NCBI GenBank assembly: GCA_023417815.1
Contig: JAEZEI010000052.1
Span: forward strand, 186,001 to 250,000
Reading direction: 5' to 3'
From: Bacteroidota bacterium
Lineage (GTDB): Bacteria > Bacteroidota > Bacteroidia > Chitinophagales > Chitinophagaceae
Length of the DNA: 64,000 bases
Positions within the stretch are counted from its first letter, which is position 1; every line of letters begins with the position of its first letter. Both the position numbers and the translations under genes were made by a program. A model generated the notes under the pieces. It was not told the DNA's origin. It did not search any database and saw only the letters and a program-made list of their open reading frames with translations. This document shows, piece by piece, positions 50,266 to 58,884 of this stretch.

Positions 50266-50655
50266 TTACGGGCGATTATTTCCTGGTCTTCGACCCCGGT
50301 TTTCCCGCATCTTCTGCAGCCTTTCGATCATACGTTTGCGGAATTCCGCATCTTTTTTAAAGAATTCATTGGTTCGTTCAGCCCCCAGTATTTTTACGAA
50401 GCGGTCTTCATATTTTTTCTTGGTATTCAACTGCTGCTGCTGACGTTCAAGTTCGGGCATATCCACCCTGGTTTTTTTAAGGTCAGCATCATATTCCGCG
50501 TGCACTGGCCAGAACCGCTGGGCTTCAGGTTCGGTTAGTTTCAATTCCTGGGAGATATAGGCCACGTATAACGCCCTTACCTTCTCCTGGGCAGGACCCT
50601 GGGCCATAACGACTACAGTTAACAGGGAGAAGAGTATGGTAAATATCTTTTTCAT
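50266..50655 (-). CDS. Small secreted Spy/CpxP-like or DUF4890-type protein
   Basis: A 129-residue secreted protein with signal peptide MKKIFTILFSLLTVVVMA, then helical segments (YISQELKLTEPEAQRFWPVH, DLKKTRVDMPELERQQQQLN) and a basic end rich in Arg, Gly and Asn (RGRRPGNNRP). It resembles small periplasmic sensor or chaperone-like proteins encoded with ECF sigma factors in Bacteroidota; I do not assign a named family. It is separated from the membrane protein gene by 4 bases and ends at a good terminator. A role in sensing envelope stress is inferred from context. Confidence 0.65.
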   Translation of the reverse strand: MKKIFTILFSLLTVVVMAQGPAQEKVRALYVAYISQELKLTEPEAQRFWPVHAEYDADLKKTRVDMPELERQQQQLNTKKKYEDRFVKILGAERTNEFFKKDAEFRKRMIERLQKMRENRGRRPGNNRP

Positions 50656-50659
50656 GACT

Positions 50660-51352
50660 TTAATTTAGATCGTTTATGTTCAGCTCTTTTAGGTATTCAT
50701 CAAGGGTATTTTCATCGAACAGCAGGTCTTCAGCCGCCGGCAAACTGCTTTCTTCCATGGAAGCAGCAGCAACAAGTGCAGCATCTACATCAATTCCGCT
50801 TTCATTAAGGTATTCTTCTATCTCGTTATCCGAAACCGTTTGAAGTACCGCATCAAAATCAGCATTCTTCGCAATACTCAGGCCTTCTCTCACAATAGAA
50901 GCGTATTCCCTGTCATACGCTGAATTTTTACCTGGAAAATTAAAAATTGCCAGGCCAAGAAGGCCGGTAACTACCGCTGCAACTGCATACCGCGCAACAG
51001 AACGCATATTCATGGAAACAACCTTTGCGGGTGTTTTTACTTTTGCTATTATTTCAGCCGGTAAATTTTCAAAATAACCACCAGGGATTGTAAATACATT
51101 TTCCTTTCCAACCTTATGGAGAACAGGAGATCTTTCTTCTTCGGCCCTGATCTTTTCCATTAGCCTGGCAGGGAAGGAATCAAAATATCCATCCGGTGCC
51201 TCCTTAGTAAAATCAGCAACCCTGGAGGTCATTTCGAGGGGAAAAGCATCAAAGTACCCTTCGGGAACACTTCCTAATGGAGATTTATCCATGCCCGCAA
51301 GGGTTGGTGAAAGGCTGTTCAGCTCATCAAATATTTCTTTTTTCGCATTCAC
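50660..51352 (-). CDS. Candidate anti-sigma-like membrane protein with three GYF repeats
   Basis: A 230-residue protein with one transmembrane helix (about residues 120-138) separating an N-terminal cytoplasmic part from a C-terminal acidic tail. The N-terminal part contains three copies of a P-x-G-Y-F-[DE]-x-[FL]-P motif, at residues 30-38, 53-61 and 90-98. The tail is Glu/Asp/Leu-rich (LLFDENTLDEYLKELN). It starts with GTG at 51352. It lies 30 bases after the sigma-factor gene and 4 bases before the secreted protein gene, so an anti-sigma role is likely; no known ASD fold is recognised. Confidence 0.62.
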   Translation of the reverse strand: MNAKKEIFDELNSLSPTLAGMDKSPLGSVPEGYFDAFPLEMTSRVADFTKEAPDGYFDSFPARLMEKIRAEEERSPVLHKVGKENVFTIPGGYFENLPAEIIAKVKTPAKVVSMNMRSVARYAVAAVVTGLLGLAIFNFPGKNSAYDREYASIVREGLSIAKNADFDAVLQTVSDNEIEEYLNESGIDVDAALVAAASMEESSLPAAEDLLFDENTLDEYLKELNINDLN

Positions 51353-51382
51353 GGCACTTTGACTGCTTTTCGGGATGGTAGT

Positions 51383-51928
51383 TTAATGATTAAGGATATA
51401 ATCTTCCACCTTTTTTACTGCATGATGGTAACTGGCCTTCAGGGCACCCTCACTTGTCTCCAGAATCTTGCTCATTTCTTCGTATGGCATTTCTTCAAAA
51501 TACCTTAAATTGAATACAAGCCTTTGTTTTTCAGGTAATTGTTGAATTGCCAGTTGAAGTTTCCATTCCAGTTTCCTGGAATCAAAGTCCTTATCGGCCC
51601 GCAGGCGGTTGGCCATATAGTCCTCATCGATCGTATTGGTCTTTCTTTTTTTCTGTTGCTCTAAGAAGTTCAGGCATTCATTAGTTGCGATCCTGTACAT
51701 CCAGGTATAGAGCTGGCTGTCTTCACGGAAATTCTCCAGGTTTTTCCAGACCTTGATAAATACATTCTGCATCACATCGTTGGCATCTTCATGTTCAACA
51801 ACCATTCTGCGGATATGCCAATATATCTTCTCCTGGTATTTCTTAATGATCCGGGTGAAAGCGCTTTCCCTGGTAACCGGGTCACGGAAAAGCATCAGTA
51901 ATTCTTTATCATCTTCTATATGAGCCAT
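51383..51928 (-). CDS. ECF-type RNA polymerase sigma factor
   Basis: A 181-residue sigma factor with region 2 (DANDVMQNVFIKVWKNLENF, then LYTWMYRIATNECLNFLEQQ) and region 4 (LPEKQRLVFNLRYFEEMPYE, helix-turn-helix SKILETSEGALKASYHHAVK). It directs transcription of a small regulon, probably including its own operon. The start at 51928 is preceded by a perfect -7 box TACATTTG at 51948-51955. Regulation by the downstream membrane protein and the secreted protein is inferred from their tight arrangement. Confidence 0.93.
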   Translation of the reverse strand: MAHIEDDKELLMLFRDPVTRESAFTRIIKKYQEKIYWHIRRMVVEHEDANDVMQNVFIKVWKNLENFREDSQLYTWMYRIATNECLNFLEQQKKRKTNTIDEDYMANRLRADKDFDSRKLEWKLQLAIQQLPEKQRLVFNLRYFEEMPYEEMSKILETSEGALKASYHHAVKKVEDYILNH

Positions 51929-51947
51929 GGAATAGGTTGATGTTCAG

Positions 51948-51955
51948 CAAATGTA
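51948..51955 (-). promoter_or_regulatory. -7 box TACATTTG of the ECF sigma operon
   Basis: Perfect TAnnTTTG on the minus strand, 19 nt before the ATG at 51928. An additional ECF-type promoter may exist but is not obvious. Confidence 0.45.
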
Positions 51956-51999
51956 AGGCAGTTCGCCAGTTTGATACCCGTGCTGATCGTGCCCGCATA

Positions 52000-52031
52000 A
52001 AAATAAAAAAGGGGGTCCAAATGAGAACCCC
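52000..52031 (-). terminator. Terminator after the transketolase subunit gene
   Basis: On the minus strand, GGGGTTC pairs with GGACCCC (one mismatch) around a short loop, followed by TTTTTTATTT. Ends the galE-transketolase transcript. Confidence 0.72.
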
Positions 52032-52059
52032 AGTGAAAAGTTAATTCCGGAATCAGTGT

Positions 52060-53019
52060 TTAACCTTTCCTGCGTTGTATGACCTTTTCCGCTGCTTCTA
52101 CGATATTCTTAACATCCAGGCCATATTTAACCAGGAGTTCGGAAGGTTTACCGCTTTCACCAAAGGTATCATTGGTACCCACGAATTCCATCGGCACGGG
52201 ATTATTCCTTGCAGCCACCTGTGCGACCATATCCCCCAGGCCACCATGGATATTATGTTCCTCCGCTGTAATTGCACATCCGGTCTTCTTTAAAGAAGCG
52301 ATCACTGCATTTGTATCCAGGGGCTTAATTGTATGAATATTTAAAAGGTCAACGCTTATTCCTTTCTTCTCAAGTTCACGCGCAGCTTCCACTGCAATCC
52401 ACACCATGTGCCCGCAGGCGAATATGCTTACATCCTTTCCCTCATTAAGAACCTGAGCTTTCCCAAGTACGAAATCAGATTCTTTGGTGAAGATCGGCCA
52501 GACTGGCCGTCCAAACCTGAGGTACACAGGGCCTTCCATTTCTGCAATGGCCATGGTAGCTGCTTTGGTCTGGTTGTAATCTGCAGGAACAACAACTGTC
52601 ATTCCTGGCAGCATACGCATCAACCCGATATCCTCAAGGATCTGGTGGGTCGCACCGTCTTCACCGAGGGTAAGCCCGGCATGGGAAGCACAGATTTTTA
52701 CATTCTTCCCGCTATAGGCAATGCTTTGTCTAATCTGGTCATACACTCTTCCTGTGCTGAAGTTGGCAAAAGTGGTGGTGAAAGGGATCTTTCCGCCAAT
52801 GGTAAGACCGGCAGCAATTCCCATCATATTAGCTTCTGCAATACCGCACTGTATAAAACGTTCAGGAAATTCTTTGATGAACCCATTGAGTTTCAGGGAA
52901 CCGGCAAGATCCGCAGTAAGAGCAACTATGTTTTTATTCTTCCGGGCCGCTTCTAAAATTCCATCTCCAAAGCCGCTCCTGGTATCCTTATTTCCTGTAA
53001 CTTCTATGGTGTTTAACAT
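52060..53019 (-). CDS. Transketolase C-terminal subunit
   Basis: A 319-residue protein equivalent to the C-terminal half of transketolase (pyrimidine-binding and C-terminal domains): IVALTADLAGSLKLNGFIKE, the AEANMMGIAAGLTIGGKIPF segment with the cofactor-activating Glu region, and FGESGKPSELLVKYGL at the end. In a split transketolase it pairs with a thiamine-diphosphate-binding N-terminal subunit, normally encoded next door. That partner is not adjacent here. The ATG at 53019 is preferred over an upstream in-frame TTG (53037). It lies 31 bases after galE. Confidence 0.9.
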   Translation of the reverse strand: MLNTIEVTGNKDTRSGFGDGILEAARKNKNIVALTADLAGSLKLNGFIKEFPERFIQCGIAEANMMGIAAGLTIGGKIPFTTTFANFSTGRVYDQIRQSIAYSGKNVKICASHAGLTLGEDGATHQILEDIGLMRMLPGMTVVVPADYNQTKAATMAIAEMEGPVYLRFGRPVWPIFTKESDFVLGKAQVLNEGKDVSIFACGHMVWIAVEAARELEKKGISVDLLNIHTIKPLDTNAVIASLKKTGCAITAEEHNIHGGLGDMVAQVAARNNPVPMEFVGTNDTFGESGKPSELLVKYGLDVKNIVEAAEKVIQRRKG

Positions 53020-53050
53020 GTCTGAAATTTGGCGCAAGTTAGCGCAGTAA

Positions 53051-54106
53051 TCAATTTAATTCCGGGTTTTTCTGGTTATATAAATGATGATCCTTTTTGA
53101 GTTTCAATTCCCAGTCCCATGCAGTACGCATCATATCATCAAGGTTATATTTAGTCTGCCATCCCAGCACTTTAACAGCCTTATCGTTATTTGCATAAAT
53201 AGCGACCACATCACCAGGGCGGCGGCCGCTTAACTTATAATTCAGTTTTTCCCCGCTAACTTTTTCAAAGGTCTTAATTACTTCAAGTACCGTGTATCCG
53301 TTACCTGTTCCAAGGTTGAATACATCACAATTACTTTCATTTTTTCCATCAGCCAGGTAGTTAAGCGCCAGGGTATGTGCATGGGCGATATCAGAAACGT
53401 GAATATAGTCTCTTACACAACTCCCATCTCTTGTAGGATAATCAGTTCCGAAAACTTCCATTTCGGGGAGTTTCCCAATTGCGGTCTGTGTAATCGCAGG
53501 AACCAGGTTTGCTGGCCGACCGATAGGGATCTCACCGATCTGCACTGAAGGATGCGCTCCCACAGGGTTAAAGTACCGCAGCAATACAGCCCTGATAGGT
53601 GTGGCAGCCACTGTAAATCTCACCATTTCTTCTCCCATTTGCTTGGTATAACCGTATGGTGATTCTGCTTTACGGAATGGAGTGTCTTCCGTTACCGGGA
53701 TAGTATCCGGGTTACCATATACAGTGCAACTGCTTGAAAAAACAAAATCCAGCACATTGAATTCCTGGCAGCACTTAAGTACATTGAGAAGCGATGTATT
53801 ATTGTTCTCAAAATACATGAGGGGCTGTTCTACTGATTCTCCCACTGCTTTATAAGCTGCAAAATGTATAATTCCTGAAATGCCAGGATTCTCCTGGAAT
53901 ATTGCGTGCACATCATCAAAAATGCAAAGGTCAACCGTGTAATTCTTCACCTTTACCCCCGTGATCTTTTCCACTCCGTCCAGTATGGTTGCAAGCCCCC
54001 TGCTGTTGTTGTCTACAGAGATCACTTCAAAGCCATTTTGAATCAGGTCCACAATTGTATGTGACCCTATATAGCCGCAGCCTCCGGTAACCAGGATTTT
54101 TTTCAT
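53051..54106 (-). CDS. galE: UDP-glucose 4-epimerase
   Basis: An extended SDR of 351 residues interconverting UDP-glucose and UDP-galactose. The N-terminal VTGGCGYIGSHTIVDLI, SSSCTVYGNPDTIPVTEDTP and YGYTKQMGEEM (catalytic Tyr/Lys) are present. The C-terminal substrate part has DYPTRDGSCVRDYIHVSD. It supplies UDP-galactose for surface polysaccharides. The start is preceded by the box TAAATTCG (one mismatch) ending exactly 4 nt before the ATG at 54106. Confidence 0.94.
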   Translation of the reverse strand: MKKILVTGGCGYIGSHTIVDLIQNGFEVISVDNNSRGLATILDGVEKITGVKVKNYTVDLCIFDDVHAIFQENPGISGIIHFAAYKAVGESVEQPLMYFENNNTSLLNVLKCCQEFNVLDFVFSSSCTVYGNPDTIPVTEDTPFRKAESPYGYTKQMGEEMVRFTVAATPIRAVLLRYFNPVGAHPSVQIGEIPIGRPANLVPAITQTAIGKLPEMEVFGTDYPTRDGSCVRDYIHVSDIAHAHTLALNYLADGKNESNCDVFNLGTGNGYTVLEVIKTFEKVSGEKLNYKLSGRRPGDVVAIYANNDKAVKVLGWQTKYNLDDMMRTAWDWELKLKKDHHLYNQKNPELN

Positions 54107-54110
54107 GGTG

Positions 54111-54118
54111 CGAATTTA
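54111..54118 (-). promoter_or_regulatory. -7-like box TAAATTCG, 4 nt before galE
   Basis: One mismatch to TAnnTTTG on the minus strand, with CACC separating it from the ATG at 54106. The same CACC precedes the porin gene start at 56620. Confidence 0.42.
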
Positions 54119-54190
54119 GTTCGTTACTTCCGAAGTTTATAACTGCAGGTGATTATAGGGCTAAAGCGTAACGACCTTTCCGTTTTTACT

Positions 54191-55840
54191 CTACAGGAAT
54201 AATTTGGAGATATAATAAACGATGGTGGCCAGGATGGCACTGACTGGAATAGTTAGTATCCACGCCCAGATGAGGTTAATGGTTACACCCCATCTTACAG
54301 CACTTAACCTTTTTGTGGCGCCCACTCCTATAATTGCACCGGTGATAGTGTGCGTAGTGGAAACCGGGATCCCCATTTGTTCGGTCATGAACAAGGTCAT
54401 AGCTCCTGAAGTTTCAGCCGAGACACCTTCAAGCGGAGTTACTTTAGTGATCTTGGTTCCCATTGTCTTAATGATCTTCCAGCCACCACTCATGGTTCCT
54501 AACGCTATTGCAGAATAACATGCAAGCGGGATCCAGTCAGGCATATGTTTAATATCTGTAAGTACTCCATCTGCAACAAGTGCGGCTGCAATTATGCCCA
54601 TTACTTTTTGCGCGTCATTTCCACCATGACCAATACTGAAAATAGCAGAGGAAACCAGTTGAAGTTTTTTGAACATTTTCCCTGTTCTCGAAGCGCTGGG
54701 CTTGCGGATCAGATCAACATAAACATAACACAATATAAATAGAAGTGAAATGGCAACAAGTCCATAACGAATGAATGAATTATCGGCTTTTGAAACAGAT
54801 TTCACCAGTTCCTGTTTTACATTCACGCCGGCAAGAGCACTTTCAAGTTTGGCTTTTTCAAAAGCGGTAAGCTTGAGAAGGCTGGTGAGTGTATCCGAAA
54901 GCCCCGGTCGCATTGGGTCTACATAGGATGCAATAAGCTGGTCCTTCCCTTTAAGGTTCAGGATGATACTGTCCAGGTGAGGCTTCAATGTTGGATTAGC
55001 GGCTACATCGGCTTTCAGGCTGTCGATCAGGATCTTCCCGATCTCTTCACGATAGCGTTTTACCGTAACAGTGTGTAATAAGTCTGCTTTTTCTATCCTG
55101 TCTCCTATCACCTCCGCGCTTACACTTCCGAAATCCTCTGAAAGTTTGCTGGCTTTATTGTATTCGCCCGTCATAACAATATATGAGGAAGCTGCGGAGG
55201 TATCGTATTTTGCCTGCTCCTTTAATTTGTCGAGGTAATAGAATTTGCTGAGGTTTTCAGATATTTTTTTGTTCTGAAAGTATTCGAACATTTTCCATGT
55301 TCCTGCAGTTGCTACTACAATCAGCAGCACCTTCACCCAGAATCGCCTGTTAATAGTAACGAGGGTAATGAACATGGATACAAGCATTCCTATAAGTGGT
55401 GCCAGGAAAATAAAAAGTATGATCGTCAGGATCTTTCTGTCCTCTACAATCTGTCCTAAGCCGATCAGACCTTTCTTATCAAAAGCATGTGCTATTGCAG
55501 CGCCGGCAAAACCTCCGATCAGGGTATGTGAAGAGGAAGAAGGTATACCATACCACCATGTAAGCAGATTCCATCCTATGGCCGCAACAAGACCACTGAA
55601 GATCACAGGTAGGGTGATGAATTCACTTTTTACCGTTTTTGCAATTGTGTTGGCAACAGCATGATCCTTGAAAATAAAGAAAGCAACAAAATTGAAGAAT
55701 GCAGCCCAAACTACCGCCTGGAACGGTGTAAGCACTTTTGTGGATACAACAGTGGCAATAGAGTTCGCGGCATCGTGAAAGCCATTGATATAATCAAAAA
55801 CAAGGGCAAGAAAGATGATGACGATTAAGAGAGTGGACAT
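54191..55840 (-). CDS. PiT-family inorganic phosphate transporter
   Basis: A 549-residue low-affinity phosphate/cation symporter. PiT signature sequences are in the N-terminal half (FDYINGFHDAANSIATVVST, WYGIPSSSSHTLIGGFAGAA) and again in the C-terminal half (FSIGHGGNDAQKVMGIIAAA, IPVSTTHTITGAIIGVG). The two halves are joined by a long hydrophilic insert of about 130 residues (roughly 200-330). It is 18 bases downstream of the DUF47 gene, the usual PhoU-like partner. Confidence 0.93.
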   Translation of the reverse strand: MSTLLIVIIFLALVFDYINGFHDAANSIATVVSTKVLTPFQAVVWAAFFNFVAFFIFKDHAVANTIAKTVKSEFITLPVIFSGLVAAIGWNLLTWWYGIPSSSSHTLIGGFAGAAIAHAFDKKGLIGLGQIVEDRKILTIILFIFLAPLIGMLVSMFITLVTINRRFWVKVLLIVVATAGTWKMFEYFQNKKISENLSKFYYLDKLKEQAKYDTSAASSYIVMTGEYNKASKLSEDFGSVSAEVIGDRIEKADLLHTVTVKRYREEIGKILIDSLKADVAANPTLKPHLDSIILNLKGKDQLIASYVDPMRPGLSDTLTSLLKLTAFEKAKLESALAGVNVKQELVKSVSKADNSFIRYGLVAISLLFILCYVYVDLIRKPSASRTGKMFKKLQLVSSAIFSIGHGGNDAQKVMGIIAAALVADGVLTDIKHMPDWIPLACYSAIALGTMSGGWKIIKTMGTKITKVTPLEGVSAETSGAMTLFMTEQMGIPVSTTHTITGAIIGVGATKRLSAVRWGVTINLIWAWILTIPVSAILATIVYYISKLFL

Positions 55841-55858
55841 ATTGCTGCTTTAGCCAGG

Positions 55859-56506
55859 TTATGCGTATTTGATAATGATTGATTCTATCACGTTCGCTGC
55901 ATCCTCACATTTGTCTGTAACGATCTCCATCACCTGGAAGATCTCTCTTTTCTTGATAACCTCTTTTGCATCGGGTTCTGTGGCAAACAATCTTTCAATA
56001 CTCATATCAAAAATGTCATCTCCCTGGTTCTCTATACTGTTGATAGCAACAAGTGCATCTGTGATCTGGCGCATCTTCTTCATGTTGCGCAATTCCGTTA
56101 CAGCCTTGTGAACCTGCAGGCATCCCTGTGCAATAAGATCTCCCATTTTCTGAAAACCGATATCATCCGGATTCACATGGTAGAAATTAATCTTTTTGGC
56201 AGAGGCGAAAATGTAATCGGCAATATCATCAAGGGCTGAAGCAAGGGAGTGAATATCTTCCCTGTCGAATGGTGTTATGAAGTTCTTCCCGAGTTCTGTG
56301 AAAATTCTATGCGTTAATTCATCATTTACATGTTCCATATCCTCAAGTTCCTTGATAAGTTTTGCCCTTACCTCGAAGTTTGGTTCGTTTACCACCTCTT
56401 TTAGTTTTTCTCCCATCTTAACGAGTTCCTCAGCAACACTTTCAAACAATTGATAAAAAACCCTGTCTTTTGGTAAGAAGATCTTCAATATGGAATTAAG
56501 TGACAT
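55859..56506 (-). CDS. DUF47 (PhoU-like) phosphate-transport accessory protein
   Basis: A 215-residue all-helical protein of the DUF47/PhoU-like family, which regulates PiT transporters. It begins MSLNSILKIFLPKDRVFYQL and has the ALDDIADYIFASAKKINFYH and IENQGDDIFDMSIERLFATE segments with conserved acidic residues. It precedes the PiT gene in one operon, the standard arrangement. A perfect -7 box TACTTTTG lies 16 nt before the ATG at 56506. Confidence 0.92.
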   Translation of the reverse strand: MSLNSILKIFLPKDRVFYQLFESVAEELVKMGEKLKEVVNEPNFEVRAKLIKELEDMEHVNDELTHRIFTELGKNFITPFDREDIHSLASALDDIADYIFASAKKINFYHVNPDDIGFQKMGDLIAQGCLQVHKAVTELRNMKKMRQITDALVAINSIENQGDDIFDMSIERLFATEPDAKEVIKKREIFQVMEIVTDKCEDAANVIESIIIKYA

Positions 56507-56522
56507 GGAAAATTGATTTTTG

Positions 56523-56530
56523 CAAAAGTA
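56523..56530 (-). promoter_or_regulatory. -7 box TACTTTTG, 16 nt before the DUF47 gene
   Basis: Perfect TAnnTTTG on the minus strand, in the divergent gap shared with the porin gene. Confidence 0.5.
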
Positions 56531-56578
56531 ATTTTTAAGGCTCGCGGTAATCGTGCGTCTGCCATTGGTAATAATTTC

Positions 56579-56586
56579 TTAACAAT
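56579..56586. promoter_or_regulatory. TTAACAAT element in the phosphate island
   Basis: TTAACAAT occurs here, at 57994-58001 before the TonB-receptor fragment, and on the minus strand upstream of the PhoB-like gene (near 62015). Upstream of this copy, GTAATAA is spaced so that the two 7-mers have an 11-base period, like PhoB direct repeats. Suggestive only. Confidence 0.25.
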
Positions 56587-56607
56587 GGCCCAATACCGAA
56601 ATCTTAT

Positions 56608-56615
56608 TAGGTTTG
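56608..56615 (+). promoter_or_regulatory. -7 box TAGGTTTG, 4 nt before the porin gene
   Basis: Perfect TAnnTTTG, with CACC before the GTG start at 56620. Predicts a leaderless mRNA and supports the GTG as start. Confidence 0.52.
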
Positions 56616-56619
56616 CACC

Positions 56620-57915
56620 GTGAAAAGAATCCTGCTTTTTGTCGTATTTATGTGCATAGCCCATGCCTCATTTTCGCAGTTCCTGATGGATATGCTCGAT
56701 ACTACAACCAATGAAGGGAAGGGGCTTTTACATATCGTCAGGAATTTTGATCATTTAAAGTTGAGTGGATATATTCAGCCGCAATTCCAGGTTGCTGAAC
56801 AGAAGGGAATAGAATCATTTGAAGGTGGGGATTTTGCACCACGGGTCAGTAACAGGTTCATGTTCAGGAGGAGCAGGGTTAAGATCGACTATGCTCATTT
56901 TGGTAACGAGCGGTCGCCTGATTTTCATATTGTATTCCAGTTTGATGCGAATGAAAGAGGGTTCACTGTTCGCGATGTATGGGGACGGGTTTTCGAGAAC
57001 AGGTTCAAATTATTCTCTTTTACTACAGGAATGTTTGCCAGGCCCTTCGGTTATGAGGTGAACCTGAGCAGTAGCGACAGGGAAAGTCCTGAGCGTGGAA
57101 GAATGAGTCAGATACTGATGAAATCGGAAAGAGATCTTGGCGCCATGGTGAGTTTTGATTCGCGTAAAAAGAATGGTGCGCTTAACTTCCTGAAAATGGA
57201 TCTTGGGTTATTCAACGGGCAGGGTATTAACGCTCAAGGCGATTTTGACAATTACAAGGACCTGATCGGAAGGATATATACCAAACCAATTGAAATAAAT
57301 AACCTTTCTATTTCAGGTGGCGCTTCTATATTATATGGAGGGCTGGAGAATAGCACCAAATATATTTACACTACAGTTTCAGAAGGAGGGATTAAGAACC
57401 TTCAGGTTGATTCAAGTTTAAGCAATATCGGCTCACGTTCCCCACGAAAGTATTTTGGTGCAGATGCACAGTTAAAACTGAAGAATAAGAAAGGATTTAC
57501 GCAGTTACGAGGTGAAATAATTGCAGGCAAGCAATCAGGGACTGTAATAGATAGTGAAACTCCCACACGCCTGCCTGAAGGGATGGAAGGATTTCATGTA
57601 AGGAATTTTAGAGGAGGTTATGCTTATTTCATCCAGGATCTATTCTCTCCAAGGCATTCAATACTTGTGAAATACGACGTATATGATCCGAATACAGATG
57701 TAAGTGGTGGGGAAATTGGAGCAACCGGTACAGGCTTTACAAAAGGCGATATAAAATACCAGACTGTTGGTGTTGGATACCTTAATCATATTACACCCAA
57801 TGTAAAACTGCTTGCATACTATGCAATGGTGAAGAATGAATCAACGAATTTGCCAGGGTTTACTTCAGACGTAAATGACGATGTTTTTACGCTTAGAATT
57901 CAATTCAGATTTTGA
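56620..57915 (+). CDS. Phosphate-selective porin O/P family protein
   Basis: A 431-residue outer-membrane porin with a signal peptide (MKRILLFVVFMCIAHASFSQ) and a beta-barrel of the OprO/OprP family (LKLSGYIQPQFQVAEQKGIE, FRRSRVKIDYAHFG, FDANERGFTVRDVWGRVFEN, final FTLRIQFRF). The family passes phosphate or polyphosphate across the outer membrane. The start is GTG at 56620, supported by the box 4 nt upstream. It is divergent from the DUF47-PiT operon, which supports a role in phosphate uptake. Confidence 0.87.
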   Translation: MKRILLFVVFMCIAHASFSQFLMDMLDTTTNEGKGLLHIVRNFDHLKLSGYIQPQFQVAEQKGIESFEGGDFAPRVSNRFMFRRSRVKIDYAHFGNERSPDFHIVFQFDANERGFTVRDVWGRVFENRFKLFSFTTGMFARPFGYEVNLSSSDRESPERGRMSQILMKSERDLGAMVSFDSRKKNGALNFLKMDLGLFNGQGINAQGDFDNYKDLIGRIYTKPIEINNLSISGGASILYGGLENSTKYIYTTVSEGGIKNLQVDSSLSNIGSRSPRKYFGADAQLKLKNKKGFTQLRGEIIAGKQSGTVIDSETPTRLPEGMEGFHVRNFRGGYAYFIQDLFSPRHSILVKYDVYDPNTDVSGGEIGATGTGFTKGDIKYQTVGVGYLNHITPNVKLLAYYAMVKNESTNLPGFTSDVNDDVFTLRIQFRF

Positions 57916-57993
57916 TAAAGATGGGCGAAGGCCCGCGCTTAATATTTCCCTAACATTCAATTAATGATTGCTTTACCCGGGCATCACTATTAG

Positions 57994-58001
57994 TTAACAA
58001 T
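57994..58001. promoter_or_regulatory. TTAACAAT element before the TonB-receptor fragment
   Basis: Second copy of the octamer found at 56579-56586. It lies 31 nt upstream of the start at 58033 and 7 nt upstream of a -7-like TCTCTTTG (58009-58016). Confidence 0.22.
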
Positions 58002-58032
58002 GAATGAATCTCTTTGCCTCAAATATTGAGGT

Positions 58033-58884
58033 ATGAGAAAATTATTGATTGTTATATTTTTTACCGGAATTAACCTGGCCGCATTTAGCCAGGTTTCCGG
58101 GATTGAAGGGACAATTACTGATTCAGGGAAAGGAGCACGGGCAGTAGGGGTATCGGTTTCAGTATCGGGATCTGCAAAAGCTACTTCAACTAATGTAGAT
58201 GGTGTTTATTCATTAACACTGGAGCCAGGTACATACAGTATTCTTTTCTCTTCTGTAGGATTCAGTCCAAAGCGCATTGAAGATATAGTTATCAATCCGG
58301 GAAAGATCACAAGCCTGGATGTGAGCCTTGAAACAGCTCCTAAAACAGAAGAGGCCGTGGTGGTGCGTGCCACTGCGCGACTGGAATCAACTAATGCTCT
58401 TCTCACTTTCCAGAAGAATACCAACACCGTTGCGCAGGTAGTTTCTTCTGAAGCCATTCGCAGATCGCCGGACCGCAGTGCTGGTGATGTTCTCAAGAGG
58501 ATCCCGGGGGCCAGTGTGCAGGAAGGCAAATATCTTGTGGTACGAGGTTTAAGTGACAGGTACAACCAGGCTATGTTGAATGGTATCCAGCTTTCAAGTA
58601 CTGAACCAGACCGTAAAACTTTCTCTTTCGATATTTTCCCTTCCGCGATGATAGATAATATGATCGTGAACAAAGCCTTTGTTCCGGAGCTTCCGGGAGA
58701 ATGGGCTGGAGGACTTGTTCAGGTCAATACAAAAGATATTCCTGCAAGAGCCTTTTTGAATGTTCAGATCGGAACCGGATTCAATACCCAAACCATCGGG
58801 AATGATTTTTATAAGTATCGGGGAGGTAAAACCGACTGGCTAGGTTATGACGACGGAACCCGCGCCGTGGCGGAGGACTTGTGA
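58033..58884 (+). CDS. TonB-dependent receptor, N-terminal fragment (truncated)
   Basis: A 283-residue open frame with signal peptide MRKLLIVIFFTGINLAAFSQ, a CarboxypepD_reg domain (about residues 22-105) and the TonB plug (AIRRSPDRSAGDVLKRIPGA, LVVRGLSDRYNQAMLNGIQL, AFVPELPGEWAGGLVQV). Normal members continue past KTDWLGYDDGTRA into a beta-barrel of roughly 600 more residues. Here the frame breaks off into VAEDL and a stop. The barrel is missing entirely, so this cannot be a working receptor as it stands. The break coincides with the start of sequence from a different protein, pointing to a deletion or a misassembly. Confidence 0.82.
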   Translation: MRKLLIVIFFTGINLAAFSQVSGIEGTITDSGKGARAVGVSVSVSGSAKATSTNVDGVYSLTLEPGTYSILFSSVGFSPKRIEDIVINPGKITSLDVSLETAPKTEEAVVVRATARLESTNALLTFQKNTNTVAQVVSSEAIRRSPDRSAGDVLKRIPGASVQEGKYLVVRGLSDRYNQAMLNGIQLSSTEPDRKTFSFDIFPSAMIDNMIVNKAFVPELPGEWAGGLVQVNTKDIPARAFLNVQIGTGFNTQTIGNDFYKYRGGKTDWLGYDDGTRAVAEDL

